From Chloromonas sp. AAM2 (taxonomy: Eukaryota > Chlorophyta > Chlorophyceae > Chlamydomonadales > Chlamydomonadaceae): DNA of 64,000 bases. The translations under genes were made by a program, and so were the position numbers. Below are positions 1-14,700 of this stretch, piece by piece. The notes beneath the pieces were generated by a model. That model did not search any database and was not told the DNA's origin. It worked only from the letters and a program-made list of their open reading frames with translations. Positions within the stretch are counted from its first letter, which is position 1. Each line of letters starts with the position of its first letter. The stretch is taken from contig QAXH01005499.1 in NCBI GenBank assembly GCA_004335635.1, positions 62,001 to 126,000 of the forward strand, read 5' to 3'.

Positions 1-602
1 CAGGAGATGGGGTCAAATATGAAGTTGCCCTGCACCAGCACAACAAACCATCGCACACTGCACCTTTCTTTGCACCTCGAGGCAAGGATTGCTTCATCTC
101 TAGCGAACTTGCTGCCTACAACGGCGCCTAGGAAAAGGCAGCACGTTCGTCTGAATTTGTCGACAGTGACTGGCAACGTAAACCCAATGTCAAGGCAGAG
201 CTAAGCTGCCAGGAACATACCCATCTCACAAGGCGTCAAGACGGGCTTCACGTTGTGATACAAATACTGTTGTTGTCCAAACTTTTCCTGGTCAAGCCTT
301 AACAGGGTGTCTGGCTTTCCTCATCAAGCCTGCTAGAGCTCGAAGTTGGCAAATTGAGGTTGTCTGCAACATGTTCAACCACGCTTATCCTTCAGTTGGA
401 CTGTCAGATAACAAGAGAATTTTCGAGGACGGCAATGCTGTTGCTGCTGCTGCTGTGGTAGTTGAGCTGTGCATACCATTACTGAGCCTTCAACAGAAAA
501 CATGCCAAAAGCAGCAGAAGCATCAAAAGCAGACACTGCATGTACTGTGTACCGGTACAAGTTAGAGTCAGAGCTGCCGTCATGTGTCCATCAGCAGCCC
601 AC
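1..602. other. Intron sequence of the V-ATPase a gene
   Basis: A canonical donor follows the last V-ATPase exon at 603 on the minus strand, and no continuation of the protein (the first membrane segment expected after YREV) can be read between 1 and 602. This stretch is therefore read as part of an intron longer than 600 bases. Apart from a short GCT/GCA-rich run near 437-460, I see nothing else in it. Confidence 0.6.
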
Positions 603-3600
603 CTCACGGTAGCGTGCAATGCCATAGGCATCCACAATGGTCTGGAAGCACTCCGTGAACTTGTTGGTACGGAAGTAAGTGGGAGGAGGCTCGTTGTGCG
701 TGCTCAGTGGCTGCATGACAGTGCTCACCTGCAGCCATCCATGCAGAGCAACTTCTCCACTGCCCAAAGGGCAACGCACACTGAACGTCATAAACCGGTG
801 AGCTTTGGAATAGGCATGGGCATGTGTCATACAGCACGTGTGACACGCCTGGATATTCATAATCGTGATCACACTTGACAGCAGACTGCCAACTTGGCCT
901 GCCAGCAACCCGTGACCTACTTGTGAATCCGAGCTCTCCTGGGCTGCCCGCCTCAGCACCTCGCTGACATGCGGCCGGGATGCACTGGGCACCCATGCCT
1001 CCGCCACCAGCACCTGAAGCAAGGCCACCAACCAGCAACTCACCAGCATGCACTGGAAAACAAGTAAGCCGATGCCACGCGCGAGTGGCTGAGGAATCCA
1101 TAACGTTCCAAAACCAGGTATTAACGCCAGACTCAGGAGCTCGCCAGCAACTCGCCAGCACGTACATACGTTGCTCCTATATCCTGGCTCAGGCTGTGTA
1201 TTAATTCACGCTATGTATTAATTAACCACCCTGCGCTGGGTGTTGTCTGCCATGGGACCCGTGGACACGTGCCAGGCCTGCTGTGAATGCTGCACAGCTC
1301 AGAGGCTGAAGGTTAAACCAGGAAACGGCCAACCACAGAGCACAGGGATGACAGCTTCACAATTTGGACAGCTTTGCCCCATCACCCAGGTAGAGCCGAA
1401 GACAGTAATATGTGCAAAGGTGCAATGATGCGAAGAAAAGAACACGGTGGACACTGACACCACAAACAACCTGAGTCTTGTAGGTATCTGCAGTCATGTG
1501 GCGTTTCATCAGTGCAGCTGGTCATCAACACACCGGCCCTCAATTTGACCGGCCACTGCTGTCATGGTGGGCTTCACCAGGCCTCACCAGTCAGAGCCAG
1601 CAGGCAACCAACGGTCAGAAAAAATTCACAGTGCTTGGCCCTGACGCGCGGGCGCTTGCACCACTATCCAGGGACTGAACCTGCTCGTCCTTACAGGAGC
1701 GCAAGGCCACACCGTCAATGGTGGAAAGCCTGCCAGACGCATAACTGATATGATGAACAGCTTACCTTGCGGGAGGTGTCCATGCTCATCTTGTTCAGCG
1801 TGTGATAGACGGCCTTCTCTCGCCTCACAAGTGCCACCCACGTGTCCAGGTCTGCAGACCACAGACAGACCACACATTGAAACCTCAACCTCCAACTAGG
1901 CACACAATCAATATAACACCATCAACAACAGACACAACCAACTGTGTGTTGAGCAGTCCTTACCATGCCCTGAGCTGCTCCTGAACAGCCGACATGTGCT
2001 GGGTTTTCCTGACAAACCCACAGCTGCCGTGACTCACCTGCATATTTGTCCTGCCCTGCTCGAACAAACCGCAGCTACCCTGCTGCACCAATGCCCTGCC
2101 ATGTTGCGCCGTCTCCATGCATTGAGTTGCCCCCAAACTGCTGCGACTCACTGCTTGCAAGGTTCCGCATGACGCCCAGTCTATGGCCTTCCCCTGCCGC
2201 AATGGTGGTCGACAGCTCCACAAGCCGCACATCCACCTCGGAGGCGGCCTGGCGCTGGCGCACACGCTCCTCGGGGAACGGATAACGGGTGGCGCCAAAA
2301 GTCTCGCAAATCTGGGCACAGCATAGGGCACAGCATAGGGCACAGCATACGGTCCTGAGGTAGCACAACATCTCACATTATGGAAGGAAAGCGCACAGCG
2401 CACTCGATGAACATGCGAAGTGAAATGCGAGGCGCCGTGATAGTAGTGGTAGCGGTCAACCCCTGGGGTGCTGTCCTGTCCGCAGATCCCGTTAGAACGC
2501 CAGAAATCAGACCAGTGCCCAAAGGGGCAACTTTTGAGCGCAGATCATAATGCACTCATAAGAAAACGGCCTCTTTTTGGTGATCTTTGTACCCAGCCAC
2601 CCCTTTCTCAACCTTGTTTGGGGCCCCTTTCTCAACCTTGTTTGGGGCCCATTCCAGCAACTGCCAGCTCCTGCTGCAGACCATCTTTTACCGTGAAGCC
2701 TGCCAGTGCGCTCATCAACTTGGCGAACATGCTTGCTACTCACTTTGGTAACCTTGACGCGTGCCCGCTCGCCCGATGAGAAGACAACAAACACGCTCTT
2801 CTCCACCTTGTCACCGGTGGCTGGATCCTACACATTGTGAGGCAACCCGTTGAGTTACTGCAAGAGCAACTGGTAGTAAGTGCAGGTTTGTTTGGCGTGT
2901 TGATGACAGGCGGAACAGCACTCAGTGACTGGGTACTTGTTGTGGCAGAACAATTTGAGCATCAGTTGCTGACATTTGGCGGAGAAATCTGATCATTAGC
3001 GTTCTTGTGACTTGATCTGATAAATTTGCCGACAAAGGGAGGCGTTGTGTGGGGTGACCACCACAAGGGCCACCAACCTCGGCGGACTCCGTGGGATTCC
3101 CATTTACTACTGTGAGACGTACTAATGGTATGCTCTCTCGTCATGTAATCAGATCTAATAAGACGCACGCACGCGTGTCGGCCTGCTGTCACAAATACCA
3201 TCCGCACACTAAGTATGCCTGCATGTCTGCGGGCTGCTCGTAAAGCTTTGGCATTGGAAATCTGAGGCAGTGTCCTGGCCGTTCTGCTACTGCCACTAAG
3301 AGTGAGTGTCATAGTGACGTTGGCGTCGGAGTGAATGTAACGCTATTACTCCCCGGTGGACCCCCCCTTGTACTTGCGGCTCCAGGCCTTACCTGCACTT
3401 TGCCCACGCCGGCTGTGCGTAGAAACATGTTGCCCCGTGTGGCTCGGAACAGCAGGCGCTCAAACGCCACCAGCTTCTCCTGCTGTATCAAACCTGCCAC
3501 AAACCCCAACCGGCCGACCTTGGAATCCACATAAGACGTCTGCATCAAAGCATACAGCATCCACACACCAGCAATGAAACCTTGCTTCACGAGACTCCGT

Positions 3601-4670
3601 GTGTGTCTCTCCATGTCGTACGTCTGATGCATAAGTTCTTCAAACACTTACCGCAGCCTCTCGGTCTGCACTCAGCAGTGGCGAGCTGAAGTCCTGGGAT
3701 GCGCTGCTGCCCACACCGCTAGCTGTTGCAGCGGTCGCATCACGCACTGCCTGCTGTCTTGCCGAATCAAAGAAATGCGAGCCATGCTCCAGGAGTAACT
3801 GCACCCACGCCATCAGCACACATGTCAATCAGCTTCTGGATGAGAAATGCGTTGCGACAACAACGCCATGCGGATCAAAAGCACGGCCTGATTACCTGGA
3901 GCTCAGTCAGTTCAGCTCGTGTTCGTACTAGGCGGTCATTGTTGCTGTTGACCTGAAGCACTTCCACCTCCAACTCCTCCAGTTGCGCCTACGGGCATGC
4001 ACAACCTCAGGTGAACGCCACATGCTGCGAGGAGTTGGACATGCTTGCCAGACCTACATACCTCAAGCTCATCCATGGTCACGACTTTGTGGAAGGCTGA
4101 CTTGGGAGTGATTGTGATGCCCGATCTGTCAACCTGCGCATGGCATGGTGTGGGGGACGCGAATGGGGTGGGGTGGGATGCGTGAATGCACACAGCGAAC
4201 AGTGTGCCAGGGCTGCCATAGCATTTTCGGACCTGCTCCACAAAGAAACGGAGCTTGCGGGCCATCTCCTCGCAACGCTTGACCTGCAGCATTGATTGAG
4301 GATAGCGCAGTTGATGATGATGATGATGATGATGATGACTGTCAAGACAAGCGATGGCTTGAGATGGATGGCGCGCACCTGGTTGGCATAGTTGCGCTGG
4401 AATGCGCTCTTCTCAGTGTTGAGGTCCTTGAACTGCAGCAGCCCGATGTCGCCAAGCGCTGCCACAGTGTCATGTGCAGAGTCCGACGGCACAATCAGCT
4501 GCGCGACGAACCAGGGGTGTGTGTCCAGATATTTGGATCAGCTGGCCGTGTTTGGCCAGTGTTTGACCGTGTTTGGCCAGTATAAAACTATTCCACACCT
4601 GGACGAGCTGCATCTCCTCCGATCTCCATAAGTCCACATTGTTCAACCCAAAGTCCAGTAACTGCGCCAT
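603..4670 (-). CDS. V-type proton ATPase subunit a, N-terminal half (partial at left window edge)
   Basis: Subunit a of the membrane V0 sector forms the proton half-channels and carries a large cytosolic N-terminal stator domain; only that domain is in the window. Twelve exons were placed (minus strand): 4670-4599, 4498-4379, 4283-4233, 4133-4062, 3988-3896, 3798-3652, 3539-3393, 2827-2744, 2311-2152, 1851-1766, 1013-921, 728-603. They give 417 residues with every junction in phase. Family landmarks are [11 protein letters not shown] near residue 14, [18 protein letters not shown]-like [29 protein letters not shown] (about 210-225), [24 protein letters not shown] and [11 protein letters not shown] at the end. 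The membrane part normally follows directly after the last residues seen (YGIARYRE), so roughly half of an about 800-residue protein lies to the left. The start is the first in-frame ATG before LWRSEEM. Family assignment is very secure; the isoform is not determined. Confidence 0.93.
2314..2349. repeat. 12-bp tandem repeat, three copies
   Basis: The unit GGGCACAGCATA is repeated three times head to tail, inside the intron between exons 8 and 9 of the V-ATPase a gene and immediately next to the acceptor of exon 9 (exon starts at 2311 on the minus strand). Confidence 0.9.
2600..2649. repeat. 24-bp tandem repeat, two copies
   Basis: The segment beginning CCCCTTTCTCAACCTTGTTT and ending in GGGG occurs twice with a period of 24 bases, within a V-ATPase intron. 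It has no visible coding or splice function. Confidence 0.85.
4311..4339. repeat. GAT/ATC trinucleotide microsatellite
   Basis: About nine consecutive TGA/GAT units lie in the intron between exons 2 and 3 of the V-ATPase a gene. Confidence 0.85.
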
Positions 4671-5127
4671 CGGGGTTTTCAGCTGCGAAGGCCTTGCAGA
4701 TAACAAGGTAGAGTCGCCGCTAGGATGCTGATACCAAGGTCCCACGACAACAACAACACTGGAAAACAGCCATGTGCAGTGACAACAGCAAAAAACCAGC
4801 AGGCCAGAAAGTGGCAAATCAGTTCCGGAGTCTTGGGCAATGAATTGGACATGGCCATGATTGCAGTGGACGCATTATTGGTGTTTAACAGGGTGCCAGT
4901 CCTCTTGCAGTTTAACCCTATAGGATGATCCGATCGGAAATAGAGCACGTTACAGCAGCAAATCAAATCCAACCAGTCTGTGGAAGCCATTTTGAGTGGT
5001 GCCAAATTGGAACAGGTCTGGGACTTCGTCATGCCATGCATGCACCGAGCCACCGTTGCAGATGTTAACCTGTCGTGCATGCAAGCACGGGCTACTCCGA
5101 GGCAGGCCTTTGCATGCAGGCCACAAA

Positions 5128-5287
5128 CAATGCATGCGGCAGCAGGCCCACGCGCAGGCCCATGCATTCAGATGCAGACCCATGCATGTCAGCATGCCAC
5201 CCTGTAGCATCGCATTGGCCAGCATTTGCCGCGTTCTTGTCCTGATCCTGATATGCCACGGGCGTAGCACGGGCTACTGCACTAGTT
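5128..5287 (+). repeat. CATG-rich dispersed repeat, copy 1 (inverted relative to 50790-50945)
   Basis: About 90 bases starting at ATGCATGCGGCAGCAGGCCC are nearly identical to the reverse complement of sequence at 50865-50945. A second block around GGGCGTAGCACGGGCTACT matches the reverse complement near 50795-50820. The middle is diverged. This copy ends exactly where the MITE-like element at 5288 begins. It has no coding content. Confidence 0.85.
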
Positions 5288-5830
5288 GACCATGTCTCAT
5301 TCCGCAGGGGGCAAAATGACATACAATAAAAATGGTCCCGCAGGTGCCAGAACATTAATTATTTTTCACGCATGCGTCCCGCAGGCACAGCCAGGCATCT
5401 ATATAAAACCGCGCAGCGTTCCCGCAGCCGCTTTTGTTTAGCTGAAAGGCTATGTGAATGGTTGTCAGACCTGAAGAGAAGTTTGCCAGTTCTGGGACAG
5501 TTTGTGTGAATAGGTCTGTATTACTGCCAGGAACCATTGTGTGTCAGCAAAACATGTGTATGTGTGTACGTGAACCGCACATGGGGTGAACAGCGGGGTG
5601 AACAGCGCGTGTTGTGTTAGACAATACATGCTATAACACTGCTAGGAGCTACACAGCTACTCATTCCAAGACGAATCGTTTCCGTGATGTGACGAGGTGT
5701 AGTACTTCCCGCGGCGCGAGAAATTAAAATTTCCCGCAAATTTCCCGCGGAAGGCCACAAATGGGGTTTTGGACCCCGCACCCGCCAACAGTTGATTACT
5801 TATTGCGGGATGAGATATGGTGTATAGGGT
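5288..5830. mobile_element. MITE-like element, copy A
   Basis: The left end reads CATGTCTCATTCCGCAG and the right end TGCGGGATGAGATATGGTG, which are imperfect inverted repeats of each other. The interior shares long similarity with the element at 21463-21807: GGGGGCAAAATGACAT, then AATGGTCCCGCAGGT, AGAACATTAAT, a stretch around GCTGAAAGGCTATGTGAATGG, then GCTAGGAGCTA and CCCGCACCCGCCAACAG. It has no coding capacity, so it is read as a non-autonomous DNA transposon. The target duplication is not clear. Confidence 0.75.
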
Positions 5831-7494
5831 ATCATGCATCCGTCTCTGCATTCACATGCTCTATGTCATGCTGTATAGCCGGTATTGTCTTGCAGGCGTT
5901 CTGGGATATCACACGCCTAATCAAGCTATGTGATGCATCGCCTGAGGATTCGAGTGGGCTATTGCCTGATTGCGCAAGGACCTTTCTAGGTCAGAACTGA
6001 TAGTCAGGGTTCATGCCGCTGACTTCTTGTCAACTTCTATCTTGGCTCTGTCCGGCTAGCTACGCTTCCTGTGATGCTGTGGTCGCGAACAGAGTGCGCT
6101 CGCTTGTTAGACTGCATTTGTTTCTAGGAAGCCGACTAGTGGAATCACGCTGGCATTTTCCCAACAAAAGGGCGTCTGCAGAGTCGAATATCAATGACCT
6201 CACACTGATTTAAATGATGATTCGTCAGCCGCCTCAAGCTGGGCTCGCCACTCTCTCGCCACTCGCAGTGACTCTTGGCGTCCGAGGTCGCCTGCGTCAT
6301 AAACCCGAGAACCCAAGTTGTACCCAGAAGTTCCAAACGACATCAAGCCCAATCCCCTGTTTGAGTTACAGGTCAGTGTTTCTGAAGAGACTACACGCTA
6401 GATGTTTGCTCAGCCTTGCTCTCACAGCAGTGTCAAGTATTCTCACCTGTATTCGAGATTCTCCCATGTAAGGCGACTTGGCTGTTGCTACTTTTGTTAC
6501 ATTTGGTAGACAGTTCAGTTACGAGGCACGACATCTACATGTGCCATTTGCATTGGTATGTGTGCGCTTCTCGCTGGCACCCGGCTCACCTGCATTGTGT
6601 TTAGAAAGCCCGTTAGGCTGCACCAGGGTAAGTAGCACACAGGGGCACGGTCCCCCAAGTTGGATAATCATGGCCCGGCAATGCAATGTAAACAACTGAG
6701 CACACACTGCTTGGCCCCAACCAATTTGTGGCATGCCAACCACACGGCGTGTCACCTGCACAAGCTTCCATGCATCGATGCGCCATGCATATGCAGGCCC
6801 CATGCGATGCCTGCATATGTTGGCTTCTGCCTAGATTGCAGTTGCTGCAACCTGTGCTGCCTGCTGCGTGACAATGTTTTGTGTGCTTGCAAAGCCGGCA
6901 GCATTGAATGGCGGCAGCAACTACAAAGAATTGGACAACAAACTGCTACCGCTGCCTCATTGAATGCTTACGTCTGGGCAAGCTTCGTCTCGTCTGTAGC
7001 ATGTATGGTTCACATGCATGTGGTCAAATGAGGCCTAGTTTACTTTGTCCAGGTTTTCTTCAATTCAAACAACTCATGGTTGCTACCAGGGTGCCATCAG
7101 AAAGCGCTCCACAACGTAACCACCACAACGGCGACCTTTACTAGTGTGAGACACGCTGCCTTAAATACGTTTGGCTGGGAAGAATTGGTTCGGAAGACTT
7201 CAGAATGGCTACAGAATTCAGTCAGGGCGCTTATGGGGACACTGGTCGCTGTCGTTCAACCGGAACGGAAGCATCACTTCGCTGTGGGGCTGACGAGTGC
7301 GCTTGAAAGGATTGAGGGTGGGAATCGCACCAGACAACTGTTGCGGCTGGGCAAGACAAAGCCTGGATCTCAGCTAGATAAAAACCACATGCATGTTGGA
7401 CGGGCTTGGCTCCCTCCCGTCTTGGGAAATCCTGCTACCCTTGCTCCATGGCCACTGCCTGGCAGCTGCATCACAGTAGTTTGTTTCATGACTC

Positions 7495-7499
7495 TTACA
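7495..7499 (-). terminator. TGTAA polyadenylation signal candidate for uS11
   Basis: TGTAA on the minus strand lies about 50 bases downstream of the uS11 stop codon at 7548. TGTAA is the common green-algal polyadenylation signal; the assignment is by position only. Confidence 0.45.
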
Positions 7500-7547
7500 T
7501 CCTGCTCAGGCACAAAAGCACAAATAAGCAACAAGCAGGCAAGGCGT

Positions 7548-9405
<1,858 letters not shown>

Positions 9406-11707
9406 GGCGATGGGTTACGCTTTAGCACAGCGCACGGCGGCAAGCGGCGACAGCGTTGCTGCAGCGGGTAGCATGCAAGAAAGGCCGAGCCGCGCCCCTG
9501 CACTCACTCCTGGTACTTCCATGCTGCAAACGGATCACGTGGCAGGTCGGAAACCAGCAAACAGTTTGCTTTTCTTTTTGCTTACGACCTCTTGTAACCT
9601 CTGCTCCTGCATCTGCTGAAATTTTTCCTGCGTCTGCATCCAGAATCTGACGACCATTGTGTTAGACCTGTATGAATCTTGAGGATGCGCCACCGGGTCG
9701 CAGGTCTCCACCTGGTCCAGCTGCTCATCTTCAGGTAGTAGACCTGAGCTGGTCTGTCAGCGGGATGCTGATGGATGGCCACCTGCATGGCCACCTGTGT
9801 GATGCAGAACTTTGAATGTTGTGCAGGACCTTGATCAATACTTTGTGATGCATAACTTTGATTGATACTTTACTGTTGTTACCATGTTATGTTACTTTCC
9901 AGTTGTGCTTACTTTTTGCATTCAAAACGAGTGATTCCAGCCCGCAGGCACACGAGTGCTAGTGCACAACATTGAACTCGTTGCTTCCACTCAACCTCCA
10001 GGTTTGCCTGCTTTAGAGACTATCAAGTGCAGCGCATCGGGCTTCTACATGAAATGAACGTCGGCCTTGGTCCATGGTCTGTGTGTGGCGCCTGCAATTC
10101 CATGCGTTACCCCTGTGCGGCTTACGCAGGCTCATGTCTAGCCGATCATTTAAGCAGTGAAAGCCAGACTGCCGGTCTGCGACTGCTCAACCACACGCCC
10201 ACGGGGAGCACATACCAATGTAAAGTGGGTTTGATACCACTCGGAACGATCTCTCTCCAGAAGGACAATTGTTCTGCCATGCCAAACTGGAGCGCTTGGC
10301 GATACCCATTGCAATCATGCAACCCCGCAAAACTTGCTAGAATGTGAGTTTCTGTGTGTCTTCTGCTTGACCGGGTCAGTGTGCGCAACTGTTCAGGCAG
10401 GCAGTTGGAGGTGTGGACAGTCAGGGGCGTGAACTGCACTGGATGTTGTGCACATGTCTGCATCACTACCTCGTCCCATCACAATTCTTAGTGGCCTGAA
10501 TGGCTGATTTTTGGGTCCAGGACGCTGACAGGAATGCTGACAGGAAGCCTGCTGTTCTTGTTTGCATATGGCCCTGACTTCCGGTTCCGTACTCAGTACT
10601 CGGCTGCCAAGCCGTGATACAGTCTGACAAGTCTCTCAACTCCTGATGCAATCCCAGTGGTTACTGGAAGCGAACACGAGACATTGGTTCATGCCCTACA
10701 GCATCTTGACCCTGAGCTCAATCATCAGCCTGATCCACCCGAAACAGCCATCAGTAAAGGTTGTGAAGGCAAACGCGACATATCATTTTTCTGGACTGCT
10801 AGCTTCCGCATTTACAGAACTGTTACCATAACTGCTCCAACGTACCAGCATACCATAACACACAAATTGTAGGATCTTCGAACAACACATAGTTTCAGAA
10901 ACAGTTCCTGATCACCTACACATAAGATTTTCAAACGCGTTGTCCATCATGTGGTGTTCGTCGTTATGCTAGCTGGGTGGGCATGGTTTCCTCCCTGCTT
11001 GTAGTTGGGAAAAGGGAGCAACCACATTTCACCGGAATTCAAGCAGATATCACAGCTGCCAGGACAACGGATAAATCTAGAAAAGGAATGTAGTTGGGCG
11101 CACTGTGTCACAACGGTCGCACTGTAACAGGCAAATGCAGGGTTTGCAAGTTATGAATCCAAGGCAAGTACGTCTAGCCCAGGCATAATACCAACTCTTC
11201 TGCCCGGATCAGGAATAATATATGATGCCAGAACAGATCTACGAGCATATGCACGCAAAGCGTCGGCAGGTTGCGATACACGTGAGGGATTATCTCCACC
11301 AGGTGTGTGTGTGTGTGTGCATGCGTGTGTGCTCTGCTAGGACTAGAAGGGTGCAACGTAGGAATCCCAAGAGGTACTAGCCTGTAAATAATAGTCTGGA
11401 CGTGCAGTAGCAAGGTTGACCACGCCAAGAAATACAACCTCATGCAATGTTTATAGTCGAAGCCCCCATGTATATGCAGAGGGCCAGCAGCGCCATGGTC
11501 GTGCTCGCTGCGAAATGCTTTGCAGTAGTCATACGTCTTCATTCTCTCGGATTTGCTACAAATAAAATGAGCCGTGCTTCAGCCCCTGCTTGCAAGCCAG
11601 GTGCGGCGCAGTGTGAGCGGCATTTCATAGCCCTGCGACCCATGCCTGCCCGATACCAGCGCACCAGGAGCGCTTGCTGGCAGCATGAGGCTAGCTTGTA
11701 CGAACGC
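9406..11707. other. Intergenic region between uS11 and the glycosyltransferase; no gene recognised
   Basis: The region contains the presumed uS11 promoter next to 9406 and the 3' side of the glycosyltransferase gene. There is a GT-rich run near 11305-11335. Several ORFs of 60-120 codons are present on both strands, but they run through simple sequence or resemble no family. I see no further supported feature. Confidence 0.5.
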
Positions 11708-14700
11708 TCAGTTCCGTAGGCCTGACACAAATTCCTTGGCTACTGAAGAATCTGGCTTAAGCCTGCCCGTGGTAATCACCAGGTTGTGGAACTGCTGCTC
11801 GAACTTCTCGTACTCAAATGCATGTGACTTGACCATGCAGCGCGCCTGAGGCACAAGACATAAGGTGAAGGTCACAAGGAGGAAACGGTTGGGGTTAGGT
11901 GAAGCAGGTGAGGAATAGAAGGCAGGGTGTAGTGCCTTGTTGATTGCACGGCCTCACCTGCATGGCCCGCTGTGCTTGGATGTCCATGGCAAAGATCTGC
12001 TTTGTGAACTTGGCGATCTCTTCCGCTGAGTGGGCCATGTAACCATCTAGGCCAGGCTGAATGATGTCAGCAGCACCGCCTGCAACGTTTACTCAAAAGG
12101 CATGAGTTTGGCCGAGAGAAATAGTCAGAGTGGCACTCATGCATTGTCTGTCCTGCCTCTGCTCGTGAGCAGGGGCACTGCTTGAAGCGAACAGTGCAGT
12201 GCACATGCCGGGCAGCGCGCCGTCATTGAGTGCAAGGGACTGCTGTTTTCACCACTACTCCGCCTCGGCTGCCCCTCATTGTTTACTTGTTGCTTCCGCC
12301 TTTTCTGTTTGTTGCATCATTTGCTGCTCATGCCTATGCTCGCGTGTAGGCATGTTTGCTGCATTTGCCTGTTCTCGTCCTTGCCCCACACACCTGTGAA
12401 CGCAATGGGTATGCAGCCATTGGACATGCCCTCCACGATAGAGATGCCAAAGTGCTCCAGACTGGCGGGGTCATCAGTCACCCCCAGACCCGTCAAGTGC
12501 CACTGCACCAAACGGCAACAAGCACGCAATACTTCATGATGGTGTGTTTGCCAACATTGAGGCACTGTCAGGCATGTTTTGCAGGTGCCATGGCATGCAG
12601 CAGATTGTGGACATCAGGTTCAATGTTTATGCCACATATTGTTTGCAAGGCATCGTGGGTAGCAGCTCAGTAATTCCAACATGACTCAAGCGGAATTGTA
12701 CGTGCAATACGCAACCCTGCGTGCCAACCACACAACCAATCCAAGAAGCGGTGAGCTGCTGCCACCCTTGTGAGCTCAGGTGAAGGCAGTTTCCTGCTAC
12801 TCGACCAGACTTACACAGCCAATCAACCTTACTAGGGTCTGCTGGCACGTGCCAGAGTGCCATGCATGTCACAACCGTGGCACTCAGCCTGCTGTTCAAC
12901 CCAATGTCCTCCCAATGCCGCCGCACCTGCACCAGCCCTGACTGCAGGATGGAGATGACGCGCTCCGGAGGGGCAGCCAGGACGATTTCGACCCTGTCGG
13001 TCAGACTGAGGCTGCTGATGAGGCTGCGCAGGTCGTCGATGTAGGCTGAGTGGCCGGGCACTGGGTTGCCGACCTGTGTGAGAGAAAAGGTGAGAAGCGG
13101 TCGATGATGTATTCAAACAAAATTACATGCTTCGACAGATTGTCGCCAGAGCTGATCACATTGGTGTTTGACCTGACCTCAAATCTCAGCAATCACTGAT
13201 CCGTTTGAACTAACCGGTGATCGTCAGCAAGCGCTCGTTGAGTGTATCCGTCAAATTCGTCGAGATCCGCGTTACGCCTTTCAAGGCGTTCCGTAGCTTT
13301 CTCCGACATCGCGCGCCCCGCGCCCACGACCGGTAACGAGCTCAAACCACCCAGGAAGCGCACCAACGGGTGCGAAGAGGATGTTAAAAGTCTAACGAAG
13401 TGTCAGGACACCGCACTAAATTGGTTTTGTCGTTCGCCTTGCACTTCGGCAGACTATGGGCGTCACACAGACATCAAATGCAGCCGAGAATAGGTGTGTG
13501 GAGCGTGTGGAGCACGCTGTCTCTTCAACCGCTCCCATGACATTGTACGCCTTGTAAGCTATCCAACGAGCTGCTGAGCATCTCAATCGGTGGCCGGGTT
13601 GGCAAGGTATGGACCGCGGACGTGTCGTTTGTTCGGATGATCCAACCGAGATGCCTCTGGTTGATATTTGTTATATATATATATTTGTTATATGTTATAT
13701 ATATTTGTTATAGCCTTTGATGCCTAGTTTCTAAAACACTCAGGCTCATTGTGGTTGCCTCATCAGAAGCAGGGATACCCAGTGCCTCAAATATGTCAGG
13801 GCGTGAGACACCATCAGCAAGGCAATGGTGCCACCATGTGAGGCCTAATGGGGTCAGCAAAACTCCCCTCAGGCTGCAAAATAGAGGTGGGGTGCAGGTG
13901 GGAAGAGAGGATGCAGAAAAGCTGCCAACATAGACCTTTTGCAGCAGCCATGCCCATGGGCACACACAACAGTTGTTGATTTGCTTGATTGTTTGAGATA
14001 GAGGCACGATCCACTAGATCATGTCTACTGGCTTTGATCACAAGGGATGTTCAAGTGCGTGTTTGGTAAACACACTGTTGCGGTGTTACAATCGCAGCAA
14101 CCTCCTATTCGTTGGCAGCATCTGCGAACATTAGATTGGATAGCGCGTTGATTGCATAACACAGCGCAGCACCAGTCACCATCCGCGATTGCTAGTCTCT
14201 GCATGCTTGCACTCGCAGGTGGCTTTGGCACTTGCGGCCGCCTCAGCTCTCACGGCAGTGCCCCGCAGTTTGGGTTGGCATGCCCTGTGCTCGATATGGA
14301 ATCGTAACGCAGACAGCCTCCACCTTCACTCAAGCTGAGGTCAAATTCAAACAGCTGCGAACAGTACTGTAATGCACGCACAGATGCATACTTCTCGCCA
14401 GCACCATGGTGCAAATGGCCAAGTCACTGTCTCAGAAATGTTCATGGGCCAGAGAGGAGCTTACCCATGAACTGGCGTGGGCGACTGAGCTGCTTTGCAT
14501 GGTGCACTTTGCCACGTCATATTCTGTTTACTTTAAAACGTGGACTTCAACTCAACCTGTTTGTACGACGTTCATATTGTTGGGCCAAGAAGGAAAGGCT
14601 CAGTCTTTTGTCTGTGATCGGTTGTAAGAGCCACATCTCATCAGAGCCCCATGTGCATGCCCACAGGAGAACAGACCAAATGCCAATCATAGAGCCCATG

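Larger units (their letters stand above)
4671..7547. other. Intergenic region between V-ATPase a and uS11; no gene recognised
   Basis: This 2.9 kb holds the presumed promoter of V-ATPase a (next to 4671) and the 3' region of uS11. It contains a CATG-rich dispersed repeat (5128-5287) directly followed by a MITE-like element (5288-5830). Short ORFs exist on both strands, but none resembles a protein family and none has a convincing exon structure. Confidence 0.6.

Noticed and set aside
11174..11542. 122-codon minus-strand ORF downstream of the glycosyltransferase
   Set aside because: It crosses a GT/CA-rich run, has no recognisable domain and lies in the likely 3' region of the glycosyltransferase.
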